This document shows positions 44,393 to 56,719 of a stretch of 64,000 nucleotides of DNA, piece after piece (the first letter of the stretch is position 1; each line of letters starts with the position of its first letter). The stretch spans positions 144,466,233-144,530,232 of the forward strand of contig CM067359.1 of the NCBI GenBank assembly GCA_034401795.1, in the 5' to 3' direction. The DNA is from Chaetoderma sp. LZ-2023a (lineage: Eukaryota > Mollusca > Caudofoveata > Chaetodermatida > Chaetodermatidae). Made by a program: the position numbers and the translations under genes. The notes beneath the pieces were generated by a model, which did not search any database, was not told where the DNA came from, and saw only the letters and a program-made list of their open reading frames with translations.

Positions 44393-45841
44393 TCATACCT
44401 GTTGTTCTAAATCAAATATGGGTTCTTTTGTGTTTTTATCATGGTTTTGTTTGTATCTGGTTTGGGCAGCTCTAATGTTTTCTGTTGTTATTTCTTTGGC
44501 AGTTTTCAATTTAGTTGTTAGGTCTCTCATGTATTCTGTGAGGCTGTTAGATGTGTATGTGTGGTGTTCAGGTATTAAGGCTACATCTATGGGCAGATGT
44601 GATTCACGCCCATATAGTAGGTAGTATGGTGTGTACATTGTCGATTTTGTTGCCGGTGATGATCGGTATGCAGACATAATGCTTGGTATTAACCCTGGAC
44701 AATTTGTTTGTGTCACATTACAATATTGTCTGAGTGACTGCTCTATCATAGAGTTCATACGCTCAACAGTTGCATTGGTCTGTGGGTGATATGAACTAGT
44801 TTGAACCTTAGAAATCTGAAATATATTGCACATTTCTTTAAAAAATTTTGACAGACAATTTGTTCCTCTATCAGACAACAGGGTGTGTGGAGCGCCATGC
44901 CTACATATTATTTCATTGTATACAATTCTAGCAATTTTTTATGCCTCTTGGGGTTTTAGTGGAGAGGCCTCACACCATTTTGTGAATGAATCCACTATCA
45001 ATAATATATGTTTGAAGCCATCTGTGCTTGCTGATAGTGGGCCCAAGATATCGATATGAAGCCTCTTGAATGGTTCTTCTACTGGAAGTGGTCGTAATGG
45101 AGCTTTTGCAAAGTGATAATTATGTTTAGCTTGTTGGCATGATATACATGATTTAATGTAGTACTCTATGTCCTTACACATGCCCCACCAAAGGTATTTC
45201 TGCTTAATATGTTCAAGTGTTCTTTGAATCCCTTGGTGACAGCTTTGCAAAGAATCATGATAGGACTTGAGAATATCATCCTATAAAACGTTAGGTACTA
45301 CTAATTGCCTAATTATTCTATCAGCTCGTTTACCTTTGCCTCTTGGATAGTACATATAATACATTGTACCATCTGTTATGGTGAGCTCCTCACATTCCTG
45401 CCTAACTTTTCGAGATTCATTATCGTCTTCTGGTAGTTCCCTATTCATTAAGTAGTTAATGTAAGGTTTAAGTTCATTGCCATTCTCTTGATGCTCTTTA
45501 ATAGTTCTGCTCTCAATTGGAAGAATTTCTTCAGTTATCGGTAGTGGGTCTGCCATGCAATACTGTTCATTTGCCATGATCATATTAGTTAATGTGTCAA
45601 ATGTGTTTCTTTGTTTTGTTTGGTGGGTACTATCTGTGTATGTTGATTCATCATCATCATACCTGTTAATTGTATGGATGTAATCATTAATTTTGTTTAT
45701 ATTCTCTAAATATCTAGAATCTGTCTGCAATTGATTAGTAGTGTAATGTTTGGAATTATTTTTATCTGCATATTGTATTCTACTAAGTGCATCAGCATTT
45801 CCATTGTCAACACCTTTCTTAGATACAATTGTATAGTTGTA
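44393..45841 (-). pseudogene. Integrase and RNase H-integrase linker of the gypsy pol
   Basis: After the RNase H end (NADALSR near 45790) comes a linker, then the HHCC zinc domain (SCHQGIQRTLEHIKQKYLWW...CISCQQ), first catalytic Asp in LHIDILGPL, second in LSDRGTN, and Glu in TNATVERMNS. The D-D-E set is complete. In-frame stops at 45281, 44939 and 44393 interrupt it. Confidence 0.88.
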
Positions 45842-46390
45842 TTACTGCAATTCCTGTGCCCAGCGTTGTAATTTGGGGGTATGCCCACCAACTGATTTGA
45901 GATGTTCTAATGCTTTATGATCAGTGTAAACTGTGAAATTTCTGGGTGCTAGGTTTATATGATATTGTTTAATTGCTGCTATTAGGGCAAAACATTCATG
46001 TTCTGTAATTGGCCATTTCTTTTCTGTTGCAGTTAACGATCTACCGCCATATGCAATAACTACCGCATGTCCATTATCACGCCTTTGGCCTAACACAAAG
46101 CCAATTGCATGATCTGAAGCATCAGTATGAACAATGAATTCCTTATCAAAATCAGGAAATGACAATATTGGCTCAGATGTTAGAATTTTCTTCAAGTGAT
46201 TAAACGCATTCTCACATTCTGTTGTCCACTCAAATTTGGTATCTTTTTGAAGTAGTGCATTTAGAGGAGCTGCTATCTTTGAAAAACCTTTTACGAATTT
46301 CCTATAATAGTTGCAGAGACCAAGATAGGATCTAACTCCTTTGCCATCTTTTGGTGTGGGAAAATTAGCGACTATTTCAGATTTATTTTT
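45842..46390 (-). pseudogene. Gypsy RT thumb/connection and RNase H
   Basis: RNase H starts at about 46130 with FIVHTDASDHAIGFVLGQ and has EHECFALIAAIKQY and FTVYTDHKALEHL. A TAA at 45842 follows QELQ. Upstream, the connection (SYLGLCNYYRKFV) is in another frame than the RT palm because of a small indel near 46415. Confidence 0.87.
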
Positions 46391-47608
46391 GTCTACTTTG
46401 ATACCATCTTTTGACAGACGTGGCCTAGGTATTCAACTGATTTAGCGGTAAAATTACATTTTGATGGTTTTAACTTTAATCCTGCTGCTCTCAATCTATT
46501 GAATACACTTTCTAAATCATGCATGTGTGATTCAAAATCCTTGCTAAATATCAGGATATCATCTATATATACGCATGAATTTTTCCAATTAAGTCCTCGC
46601 AGGCCCTCTGTCATGATCATAGAGAAGGCCATAGGTGCATTCATTAAACCGAAGGGCATTTTTTGGAATTGATAGACGCCACTGTGTGTCATGAATGCAG
46701 TTTTGTGCTTCGATTCATTGTTCATCTCGATCTGCCAATATCCAGAGCAAAGATCTAGTACTGTATAGTACCTCGCATTTGTGTTTCCAACTGCATCAAA
46801 TATATCATCAATTCGAGGAACTGGAAAGGATATAGGTTTAGTTACTCGATTCAGCTTTCGATAATCAACTGCAAACATTCTTCTTCTTCTTCTTCTTTTC
46901 GTTCACTGATCATACCGCCAGTCCTAAGTGACTATCGACATGATCATAAGCGTTAAGTGCGTGGATCCATGGTTTATTAGAGTGCGCCGTGCGGCCTGGA
47001 ACCTCCGTCTTCAGCACTCGAGGTTTCTGTCAGGGTTACCTCACCCTTACCTCTTTTAGTCGCCTCTTACAACATGCAGAGGATACGGAAGGTGCATTCT
47101 AAGCCCCACCTACAGGGCTCAGTGCAAACCTATATTCACCATTTTTCTGCTTCATCATGACAACCGGACTAATCCACTGTGACATGGTCGCTTCTATCAC
47201 CCCAGTCCTAAGCATCTCATCTATTTGCCTATCAATCTCCTTTCTCATGTCAGGAGTAGCTCTGTAAAATTGACACTTAATTGACTGTGCATCGCCAGTA
47301 TCTATGTGATGCTGATAGAGATGTGTTGTACCCAACTCATCTATGTTTTTGGCAAATACATCCCGGTTTCGTCCTATAAACTGTAATAGAGTTTCTTGTT
47401 GCTCTGCTGACAGGTCTGAGTTTGCTAAATTTATGCCTAGATCAAGTGCAATCTCACGATTTTGTTTTGCTTTAGCTACATTTACACTACTATGATTGGA
47501 TACATCAGCTACATTCTGTTCTTCACTACTCATGTGCCCAATTATCTGTGATGTATGCATGGCTGTAAACATTGCAAGTGGAGCTTTGTCAGGTAGATCG
47601 ATTTCCAC
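46391..47608 (-). pseudogene. Gypsy reverse transcriptase split by a SINE
   Basis: The N-terminal part (47608-47130) has YQHHIDTGDAQ, RQIDEMLRTGVIE and SPVVMMKQKNGEYRF. The palm (46876-46393) has AVDYRKLN, TVLDLCSGYWQI (motif A), FGLMNAP and the catalytic VYIDDILIFS. A 246-bp insertion (46877-47122) sits between the two parts. A frameshift ends the palm near 46415. Confidence 0.9.
46877..47122 (-). mobile_element. SINE inserted in the gypsy RT, with 7-bp target duplication
   Basis: The insert begins (minus strand) CTGAGCCCTGTAGGTGGGG and ends in a (GAA)n tail at 46877. It is flanked by TGCAAAC at 46870-46876 and 47123-47129. It has a body of about 220 bp with GTAAGAGGCGACTAAAAGAGG and no ORF. 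It looks like a tRNA-type SINE, but I could not place A and B boxes with certainty. Confidence 0.85.
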
Positions 47609-47635
47609 ATCTGAAGGATTAAAGACGCGATAAAC

Positions 47636-48283
47636 CTATTCGTTATTGTTGCCTACCTGTATAACACATTTGGCTCCTAATAAATGTAGCTTAGTAGGCA
47701 ATGACTGTAGTGGTTCTGCCATCCCTATTTTTGATTTGACATCTTTGCCATAAACATGTACCGGCAATAGCATTTCTGTTTTTGGTGGAAGATAGCACTT
47801 TCCCTTAAGCTTAACAACACAACACTTGTCTTGGTTTGAAATTATATCTGTCTCAGTCATACCATTGTATAATTCTAAAGTATTTGTCTCAAAGTTTATC
47901 TTCGCATTATGTTGTTTTAAGAAGTCTAGTCCTAGAATGAGATCATGGGTACAGTGTTCTAACAGGTACACTGAGTGATACAGTTCAAGTCTATTGATTC
48001 TAATAGGCAGAGTCACAACAGCCTTGACATTAATTGCTCTGCCACCAACTCCAATGACTGTCTGTATATCTGACTCTTCTAATACATAATTATTATTTGC
48101 TTTAAGCTCCTCATACATTATTTGTGAGAGACAACTTATTGTTGCTCCTGTATCAACTAATGCATTGACACATTTTCCATCTATCCCTACAATCACCACA
48201 TTTTTCAACAACTGAGTTGATTCAGCTACGGCAATATCTGAAGCATCAATGTTTGATACACCAAAGTTGTCTTTGAAAAACAT
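47636..48283 (-). CDS. Gypsy retropepsin (protease) region
   Basis: 215 codons are open. The catalytic triplet sits in ALVDTGATISCLS and the later DLILGLDFL is the conserved Gly-containing hairpin of retropepsins. It ends at a TAG, after which the frame continues into the RT N-terminus (FNPSDVEIDLPDKAP), so this stop is a nonsense mutation or a readthrough site. It starts only ~90 bases from the 5' LTR, leaving no room for gag. Confidence 0.85.
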   Translation of the reverse strand: MFFKDNFGVSNIDASDIAVAESTQLLKNVVIVGIDGKCVNALVDTGATISCLSQIMYEELKANNNYVLEESDIQTVIGVGGRAINVKAVVTLPIRINRLELYHSVYLLEHCTHDLILGLDFLKQHNAKINFETNTLELYNGMTETDIISNQDKCCVVKLKGKCYLPPKTEMLLPVHVYGKDVKSKIGMAEPLQSLPTKLHLLGAKCVIQVGNNNE

Positions 48284-48371
48284 TTTAGTTTCTGTTAGGG
48301 CTTTTCAGAGATGTGGTCTAGTCTCTGAAAACTGCTGTTTATAGCTTTGCTGTTTACAGCTTTGTTTTGAC

Positions 48372-49089
48372 TTTCAGGATCTTTCATCTGGCTGGTGAGA
48401 TAACACATACGCGTCTCTATAGTTACGGTACTACTTTATTAACATACAACTTACGCTGGGACACTGTAACTGGCTCGTTTGCACAGTTAGCCACAATCCA
48501 CAGTTTGATATTCAAGTCATGGAGTGGGACCAACTATCCAAAATAACAAGTGACCGTGCCCAATGCCAAACTCCAACTGACTGCCGTCCCATATTCTATT
48601 CGAACCATGTGACATCAGTCCATAGTCACAAACCTTAGTGACAAACAGTTGCACCTGATCCGTGGCAACACATTCACTATATACAGTACGTATTACTAGA
48701 TTAACAACAACAATAAAGTATGGACACAATATATTCAACAATCCTCTTTCGTATAAGCCTGGTGTGTATATAATCCGTAGTAGTGTATGTAAATCAATGG
48801 TGGTGTGTGTCACTGTCGATATATGCTAGTTCACGTGTGTACTTATCTGTGGGCGTGGCTTGTTCATTTATTCATGCATGTGGTGTGACTGTCCTGTGCG
48901 CGAGTGCATGGGCCCTCTGTGTGCTCCTTTATGGTCGTGTGTATGTATTCAGTTCTGTCCTGGATTGTGCTGTGCATATTCTGTATCCTGGTGCGCATGT
49001 GGTATATGTCTGTTTAAGATTCATGTGGTCAGTTGTGCGTGTCTTGTGTGCGTCTTTGTGCGTGTGCTGAAACTCTCCCGTCCTCTGTA
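48372..49089 (-). repeat. 5' LTR of the gypsy element
   Basis: Matches 40704-41423 over its whole length, with an 8-base insertion (GAAACTCT) near its outer end. Confidence 0.85.
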
Positions 49090-49156
49090 CTATAATTTCA
49101 TGACTACAGGTCTGGACAAAATTGAGCAGAACCTCTGTGTTGGTGACTTCAACTTT

Positions 49157-50034
49157 CTACTCCTTAATGAATCTCTCAATTAACAACTGCTCCATGGATT
49201 CATGGACTGTTTTGAGATGGAGCAGCTCTTTAGCATATGCATTCCCTCTCATCACACTACTCAGGCAGCCACTGATGACCTTCTTCTTCTTCTTTTCAAT
49301 CGCTGGTATCAGACTCGGAGAGCCGTTCTCAAGATGCAATCTGTGGTTTTCTGCAGTTCTTCCACAGGCCCATACAGCTTTTCAAGAAAAGAGGTTGACA
49401 AAGGCCATCTCTCTTCTCTCAGCAGCTGATACGTACTGCAACATTGAAGTATGTGCTCTGTGGTCTGTTCTGCTTCTCCACAAGGGCAAGCGGGCGATGT
49501 CGTAAGGTGGAACCGCCTGTACATGTGTTGGTTTAGTCTGTTATGTTCAGTTCTGAGGCGAAAAATGGTCACTTGCTCTGGCCTCGAGAGATGATGGTAG
49601 GCATCTTCTGATTGAGGTGTTCTATAGAGTGACTTGATGATAGTCTTCATCTCTGTATGCGTAACTATGTTTTCTGTCTGATTCTCTTCTGCACCCACCT
49701 TTGCCATCTTGTCTGCTTCCTCATTCCCTTGGACTCCACAGTGTGAGGGGATCCACTGCAATGCTATCCGAAAGCATTTGATGGTTTGTAGTGCTTCTTC
49801 AAGTTGTGGCAGCTTACCTTTGGTGATAGCCTTAACGACGGAGCGGGCATCAGAACAAAAGACAATCTGGGCAATAGGGTCTGCTGTTCTGCTGATGGTA
49901 TTAGCTGCATGGACCAGTGCTTCGACTTCAGAACTGATGATGAGTTCAGCCAAACCAAGGATTTTAGAGTATCCTGAACCACTGCATTTGCGACCGATCA
50001 CCATGACGTGGTTCATCCCAGTGTGGATTGCTTA
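49157..50034 (-). pseudogene. RNase H domain and C-terminus of a LINE (5' truncated)
   Basis: 235 codons are open from 50016. RNase H residues: Glu in SSEVEALVHAAN, Asp in FCSDARSVVKAI, and the IPSHCGVQGNEEADKMAK box. The first Asp motif is missing because the sequence is truncated just upstream. A zinc-like CPCGEAEQTTEHILQC follows, as in LINE clades that carry RNase H (I/LOA/R1-type). A (GAA)n stretch near 49290 may be the element tail. The frame beyond is short. Confidence 0.78.
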
Positions 50035-50300
50035 GCGAATCTCTGGTTGATGCGTGCAAAATATTCGATGGTTGACATTTCAGAGGGCGTGGCCTTCACG
50101 CCAGTAGCTGTGATGAAGCCATGAAACCCTGGCACAGGTTGCTGCTCTCAGCTTCCGCCCACCACCAATGCAAGTGACCAGACACAATATTCTTGAATGC
50201 ACCTCGAGTATAATCCACTGTTTGCAGTTGGTGGAGTGAACACACCCAACATTTGAAATTTGGGCCCGACTCTACCATAGATGTGGGCAGGGCCATGTGG

Positions 50301-50900
50301 TCAAGCGAGGTTGGTGGTTGGGTAGGGGGTGTAATCTGATGACTTGACCTCAAGATCATCAGCAAAAGGAGGCCAGGGAAGTGACTTTGACTCATTGAAC
50401 ACCTGATGGATTATATTATGAAGGATAATGGCCACACCATCATACTTGTCTTTGGAACCAAGCTGGCATGCATAGGTCACTGCATCTATAGCATTTGTAA
50501 CCTGAGGTAACCTTGTCAGAGGCAATCCACTTATGAATATCATGGTTCTCGCCCTTATATGTAGATGAAAGCTGCACAACCGCATTCTGCCCAATCACTA
50601 GGTCTTGAATGAGATCATGCATATCAGTGAATGTCTTCAGATGCCCAGCATCCTTACGATACTGCTCTATATCAATGTCACGTTTCGTAGCTTTGGCTGT
50701 ATCATGCAGGTAATTGACATACTTGAGACTTTCTCGACACTTTCAGTTCAAGCCTTCCATGGAAGATACATCTTGAGGGAACATCTCTCCTTGTCTGGGG
50801 ATTTGTTCTGGTTATAGTAATACTTTTTTGTAGAAAGGACCTACATAGATTTTTTCGGTATGGTTTTATAGCATATTTACCGAATACATTCATCCATTAA
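50301..50900 (-). pseudogene. Fragment of the zinc-PIN-CXC family, helical middle part
   Basis: On the minus strand, CRESLKYVNYLHDTAK, KTFTDMHDLIQDL and STYKGENHDIHKWI are followed, after a shift near 50470, by HQVFNESKSLPWPPFADDLE. The last motif and the surrounding pattern are familiar to me from the large invertebrate family also seen at 52260-54295 and 59720-64000. Stops and shifts make it a remnant. Its neighbour in the other orientation (52.3 kb) holds a later part of such a protein. Confidence 0.5.
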
Positions 50901-51049
50901 TTTTTGTGCATTTTATTTTATCCAGTGACAATGCTTATCAGGGTATTCGATTCTAACATGAATTTCCACATTACAATCAGCGTTTACCATGCATTCGAAC
51001 ATGTATACACTGTTTTGGTGTCAAGAATAGGACCATTCATTTATTGCAA

Positions 51050-51820
51050 ATGCTCCTCTAGACTGTAAATTTACTACATAGCATAACATAGCATATTTAC
51101 AGCTTACTAGGACATCATGTCCTATTACCAGCTGGTACGTTTTAGGGCTTTATTGTAATATTTGGCTGAGTAGGTTTATCAAGTGCTTTAAAGTTGTGGT
51201 ATACAGGATGAGAAATTAATACAGTTTCCAATCTAGCTTTAAAGGGATTTGGTGATAGTGCCTCAACAACTGGTTCTGGCAGTGCATTCCACCAGTCTAT
51301 AACTTGAATAGAGAAATAGGTCTGTTTGTGTGTGGTACGTACTCTGGCCTTTGCAAGCTTGACTTTATGGCCACGTGTTCTTTCATCTGAACTAAGAGAA
51401 AAAAGTTTGGTATGGTTAATTGAATATTGTTTGTTAATGTATCTATAGATGTTAATAAGATCTCCACGTATCCTTCTGTATATTAATGTTGGAAAACCTA
51501 GTTTTCTCAGCCGATTTTCAAATGGCATGTTGCGGAGAGCAGGAACAAGCTTAGTGGCTCGTTTTTGTACCTTTTCAAGTTACTCGGTTAGTTTTCACGT
51601 TAATGGGGGACCAGACTGAGGTTGCATATTCTAGCTGTGGCCGAATTAAACTTAGGTACAGTAGTTTGAAGATGTCTAGATTGATGTTCTGAAATGTTAC
51701 TGTTACCTACTGCATTTTGCTTTACACAATATGCGTAAACTCTGCTCAGTCCAATTTGAACAGGAATATTTACACTTAGCACATTGCTGATATGTAGTCA
51801 AACCACTTGTTATGTACCTC
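51050..51820 (-). pseudogene. 3' end of a CR1-like LINE
   Basis: Minus-strand frames read NINLDIFKLLYLSL, RPQLEYATSVWSP, KVQKRATKLVPALR, RLRKLGFPTLIYRRIRGDLI and end with FFSLRVV-type QVIDWWNALPEPVVEA...FKARLE. These are the thumb and C-terminal motifs of CR1-group LINEs. Short TATGCTATG repeats near 51080 may be the tail. RT palm and endonuclease are absent. Confidence 0.8.
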
Positions 51821-52259
51821 TGGTCTACTGTGGTGTCGGGCTTTCCTTGATTCTGCTAATATTCGTTGCAAATGACCATTCCGGGGCCATTACTCATATA
51901 GATAATTGTGGTAATTCTGGTAATAGGAGCACACGTATTATCATGAACTAACACTAACCAATAGACTAGGTACCTCTGTATCTTCCACCATATTGAAGAC
52001 CAGTGCAGTGGCCCGCTCAAGAAATAGGAGTACATACAACTACCATATCTCAATTTCGCTTAACCATAACATTATTGACTAAGTCCTTGATACCAACAGA
52101 CTATATGTTTGTAGTGTTGGACACGCCCTTGCTAAAACTAACAGCCCGTGTGCATAGCCATTCTGGAAACTTCAGGTGTCACTATTCTACTGTTATAAAG
52201 GCAGCTACTCGAGTTCATTGCCAGCTACAAATATTGCCAAATCTGACACAAGTTTCTCA

Positions 52260-54295
52260 CTCTGCATCATCTACCAAACAGAGACATTTGAGGGACTTGT
52301 GGACTGCACTGGTCTTCAATATCTGCACTTGAGACATTTACCAACTACTTCTTTGCTCATGACAAGCTTACCTATGCATGCATGATCCCACTGATCCCAA
52401 ATGTGGAATGACTAATGAGTTTTTGCATGGTAACTCGGTCGTGAACAAGAATCCATATGGCCCATTCTGTGCAATTGGTGCTGATCATGCGTTGGAGCAT
52501 ATCAATTGCTCAATGAAAGTAACTGGCGGATCACACTGGATGCTCTAATGCTTGTACCACGTTTTTCCTCATCTCTCCACAACTTGCATAACTTGCTGAA
52601 CAAACCCAAAACGTCTGGCACAATATCCTCTGCACAAAATCATCGATGATGCGTCAAGAGAAAAGCATTGAAGCTCTTACTTCCACACTGAAGAATTTCA
52701 CCAGTCCATTCACAGAGAAATGTGCTGAGCTTTTCAACTTGGTGACAAAGGCAATTATGCCTGAATAGGTTAAACACGATCTCTGTAAACAAAGGGATGT
52801 TGGCAGCAAATTGCTTGATGAATTTGTCTCAAATCGTATCAAGTCCAGGACAATCATTCTGTGGGCTCCAATGAGAAAATGTCAGCTACAGACATGGAAA
52901 ATCACAGGAAAACAAACGAAACTGAATACAGGAGACAGATGCCTGAGATAAACCTAGTGGAAACGATAGATCGACACGAGCTCTCAGTTGTGCCACGGTC
53001 AATGTTCGCAGCTGATGGAACAATGCTGCATTGCCAGGTGAAGAGTAACTTGATGTCCATCCTTGAAAAGCTGCCTATAGAAGAAGACAAAGTACAAGGC
53101 ACAGTGGAGCATGCAGAAAAGGAGTGTAGTAGCATTAACAATGTGGACATAACAAATACTAGTGACGACACGCGCATTGATGTAGCAATTGCACCTGTGG
53201 ATGCCATGGCAGAAGTGTAATCATTAGAAAAGCCTGATTATATCAAGAACTGTAGTCAACTGGCTGATCATTTGACTAATCATATACTGGAGAAATATAG
53301 AAAAATGAATGTAGTGCACCTCATATTTTAGGAATATGATGTTCCCATGTTATTAAAGACAGCCACCCGTGACAGAAGATGTATGTTGGAGAAAGCATGT
53401 GTAAATGATACGAATGTGGTTGTTGCATGGGGTTGTCGGTGCAAAGGAACGTATAGGAATAGGAGCTACTTACAAGGTAATTGGGAAAAAGCTGATACAA
53501 AGATACTATTGCACGCTAAAGACGCAATGGTTTGTAGGGGTTCCACTATCAGCATTCACTCACCAGATACTGACGTTTTTATCTTGGCTCTTCGGTGATA
53601 TCCAGAATTATACAGGGCTGCCAACTTTGTAACTGGCACTGGTTAGAGGCACTGAACCATTCCACTGAAGCCCACATATTAAGTACTTGGACAGAACATG
53701 GTAGCAGCATTACCTGGACTCCGTGCCATCAGTGGTGCCGACAACACACATGGCTTTGCTGGAAATGGAAAGCTTGCATTCTGGAAGTGTTTCGAGGAAG
53801 TCAATGATGATATAATACTGGCACTTACATGCCTTGGCCGAACATTAATTCCTAGTGATGACACGTGTGTACACATGGAGCGCCTCAAACTCAGATCTTA
53901 AAGATGGAGACGTTAAGGTGATGACTGTTTACCAAAAAGCAAGCAGAATCGGAAATGCTACCATCTACCCACGATGCACTACATCAACCGATCCTATGAA
54001 CCCACTACCAAGCCATTATATGGGATACAGACACCACATCCAACCCTAAGATCCCATCACCACAAGAGTATGGATGGAAATGTGGGTTCCAGTCATGACA
54101 ACACAACATCCAGCGCCAAAGTATGTTCTCCACTTAGTTAAGTATGGCTGCACCTAGACGAGATACGAAACAGCAGAATGCATCTGTATGGAGGAGCCAT
54201 GTGAAAACGGTGAGAAGAATAGTCTGGTACACGATAAAGATGTGGAGGATGACTTGGTGGAAAGAAATGCTGATGACTGATATTTCATATGAACT
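52260..54295 (+). pseudogene. Zinc-PIN-CXC family protein, decayed copy
   Basis: In order: YFFAHDKLTYACMIPL (52340); EFLHGNSVVNKNPYGPFCAI with ADHALEHINCSMKVTGG (52420-52530); INLVETIDRHELSVVP and KSNLMSILEKLP (52950-53080); EYDVPMLLKTATRDRR (53330); an acidic PIN/FEN-like region with ADTKILLHAKDA, IHSPDTDVFILALR (53490-53600) and ALPGLRAISGADNT...FAGNGKLAFWKCF (53700-53800); and a Cys-containing tail (ECICMEEPCENG, 54175-54215) like a degraded CXC. Several stops and shifts separate the parts. I identify the family from memory of predicted proteins in invertebrate genomes. Its function is not established. Confidence 0.7.
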
Positions 54296-54816
54296 GGTGG
54301 TATTGCGAAGTACTTCTCAAAATTAAGTGTTGAGCAATTGTTTTATTTGAACAAAGTAAATGTACATAGCTCTTACTCACTATCTATTTGTAATCTTCAG
54401 TTCCATAAACTCTATGCAAATGTATAACATTCACATATCCATCCATCAAAAGATGTGAACTGATATATGGATTTACACTGGTGAACAGTTGCATTTTCCC
54501 TCAAAATTGTAATTTGTTGAGCGAACTCTGTGACGTGACATTCAGATTATTAAACATTTAATTTACCCGTATTAATAACTATGGCCACATTGATAGCTGT
54601 ATTTTCATTTTTCTAAGAATATTAACATAATATATGCATTTTATAACCCATTTCTGGATAACTTTTGACACCATCACGCATCATGGTGTGATAGTAATAG
54701 AATCACTACAAGAAAGCTGAAATCTTGACCTAGGTCAGAATCCATGTCCCATGCACAACCCATCTGCAGTTTGATTAAAATTCAGCAATAATTTCTTTAG
54801 ATATACTGCATACACA

Positions 54817-54852
<36 letters not shown>

Positions 54853-56337
54853 CACACGCACGCACGCATATATAAATTTCTCACGTAGTTATACAATGAA
54901 TATATATAATTGTTCAGAGAAAACAAGTATTTTTCCTCATTTAAAGTGCATGATATGCTGTCTGTGAGAATCCCCCCCCCCCCCACCCACAACTGGTGCC
55001 AGGGGAATGCTTATTCTGGATGATGTATATATGAACACCACCATACAGAATGATCTGGCTGCACCACTGGACCATATATCCCATGGCATCTGACGTGTCG
55101 TCGCCTGAAAGAGTGAAGGTTAGCCATAAAAGTTTTCTTGAGGGTGACATGCATGTCTCATTTAACTGGTCACAGCTATACATGTGCTTGTATAGATAGG
55201 CATTCTTGGGACGCAAGGAGCTCGCACTGCTTTGTGAGCGGGAGGTCAGTAAATCGATGGACCTAAAGCTTGAAGCCAGAATAACCTGTACTTATCCATG
55301 TTGCCAGGCATGCAGTTGATTGACCCATTTCTCTGCGAGATGGCCTGCATGATGAGGTGAGAGGGCAGGAAACACAGCTGAGACGGTGATTGGCTGTGGG
55401 CTGAGATGAATCTTGAGGTTGTCAGCATCATGTGGTGTTCTCCCATATCCCATTTATAGTGATTGACGACTTAACGAATTATGAACAGTAGTAAGGCATG
55501 TCGCATTATTGTCAGTTATGCTGCACATTACAGGAGCTCTGACTTCTCACAAATCTCTCATTGGAATAGCATTGCCAATCCTCCCCAGCTGCGACACCTG
55601 CGCCTAGCTCCTGCACCTCACAATTTTCTGCTACACCACTGATTATCATTTTACTCAGACAAATGTTTCCTGATAATGGTGAATTCCTTCAAGAACGTTA
55701 TAAGGATACTATAAATGAGCCTTATTCATTTCCGAATGTAGATTTAAAACAGACCACTCCCAACAAAGACAAATTTGCCTAATACCCATGTCATTGACAT
55801 ATTTTTCAATCAGGCTTGTGTGAGGTCATGTTCATTTTGGAAACAATGTTGCATTGACCCCACAATTAGCGCATGTCTTCGGTATCCATAGGTAAATTTC
55901 TAACCCAGTTTGGGGAAAATTGCTCCAGTAGAACCAGTTATTGAACAAGAGGTCCAAGGGCCTTGATGCTCAGCTGCCTAAAACAATGTCCTAGAGCACG
56001 CATTATAGATCAATAGTATAGATATGAAAGAAAATTAATTTTGCCATGTAAACTGCCTTGGCATATGACATCTAAATATTAACCTTCGTCCACATTGACC
56101 AAATTCTTTGAGATATTGGCCAAAATCATTGAACCATGAGCGCAGGTCACTGACCTAATTTTAATATCCAATGATCTGGATTGACATATTACATTTAAAC
56201 ATTAAGTTTCATCCAAATCGTCAACACAGTTTTCAAGATATTGACAAAAATCTCTAGACTGCTTTTTGCAATAGTGTTCTTGAAAAACGTTTAAGCGAAA
56301 ACAGTTGACATCAGTGCTACAAACAGAAACTGATGAT
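54296..56337. other. No supported gene
   Basis: AT-rich DNA with an (ACGC)n microsatellite at 54813-54868 and a poly-C run near 54972-54984. Minus-strand open stretches at 54941-55216 and 55246-55446 lack motifs. Confidence 0.5.
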
Positions 56338-56545
56338 ATACAGTCAACCTTGTATTAAGACACCACATAAGTGAGAATCAGACTGCGGTCTCTTAAGACA
56401 GGTGGTCTCTTAATAGAGGTTTAAATACATTGTTTAATTGTATTTAGGATTTGAAGTAGGTTCAAATACATTGCTTAATTGGATTTAGCAATTTAAAATG
56501 ATCTCTCAAGGCAGATGGTCTCTTAATACAGATGGTCTTTATAGC
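56338..56545. repeat. Degenerate repeat with GGTCTCTTAA units
   Basis: GGTCTCTTAAGACAGGTGGTCTCTTAATAG and GATGGTCTCTTAATACAGATGGTC recur, and AGGTT.AAATACATTG.TTAATTG appears twice. Confidence 0.7.
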
Positions 56546-56637
56546 AGGCATGCCTGTATTCCACACAGTCCTTTTATCCCATGTGGATGAATGGCCAAAT
56601 TAGCGGCAAGGCATGGGTAGGGTGAGTTGGGGTTTAT

Positions 56638-56719
56638 TTAGAAAATAATTTGATTGAACATAATTGCTGCCTTAGGCAGTAACAACTTTCAGTAAGATAG
56701 ATTTTAAACAATTCAACAG
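56638..56719. repeat. Hairpin MITE H85, copy 5
   Basis: The arms GAAAATAATTTGATTGAAC and ATTTTAAACAATTCAACAG enclose a TTGCTGCCTTAGGCAG centre. Confidence 0.6.

Larger units (their letters stand above)
40704..49089 (-). mobile_element. Ty3/gypsy-type LTR retrotransposon (decayed)
   Basis: Long direct repeats of about 720 bp (40704-41423 and 48372-49089) flank a pol in the order PR-RT-RH-IN, which is the gypsy order. CTATA at 40699-40703 and 49090-49094 is a candidate 5-bp target duplication. Pol carries many stops and frameshifts and a SINE insertion. No gag lies between the 5' LTR and PR. Confidence 0.9.

Noticed and set aside
44393-47636. Recoding (readthrough) of the many in-frame stops in gypsy pol
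   Set aside because: Stops are of all three kinds, scattered, and accompanied by frameshifts and a SINE insertion, so decay explains them better than programmed readthrough.
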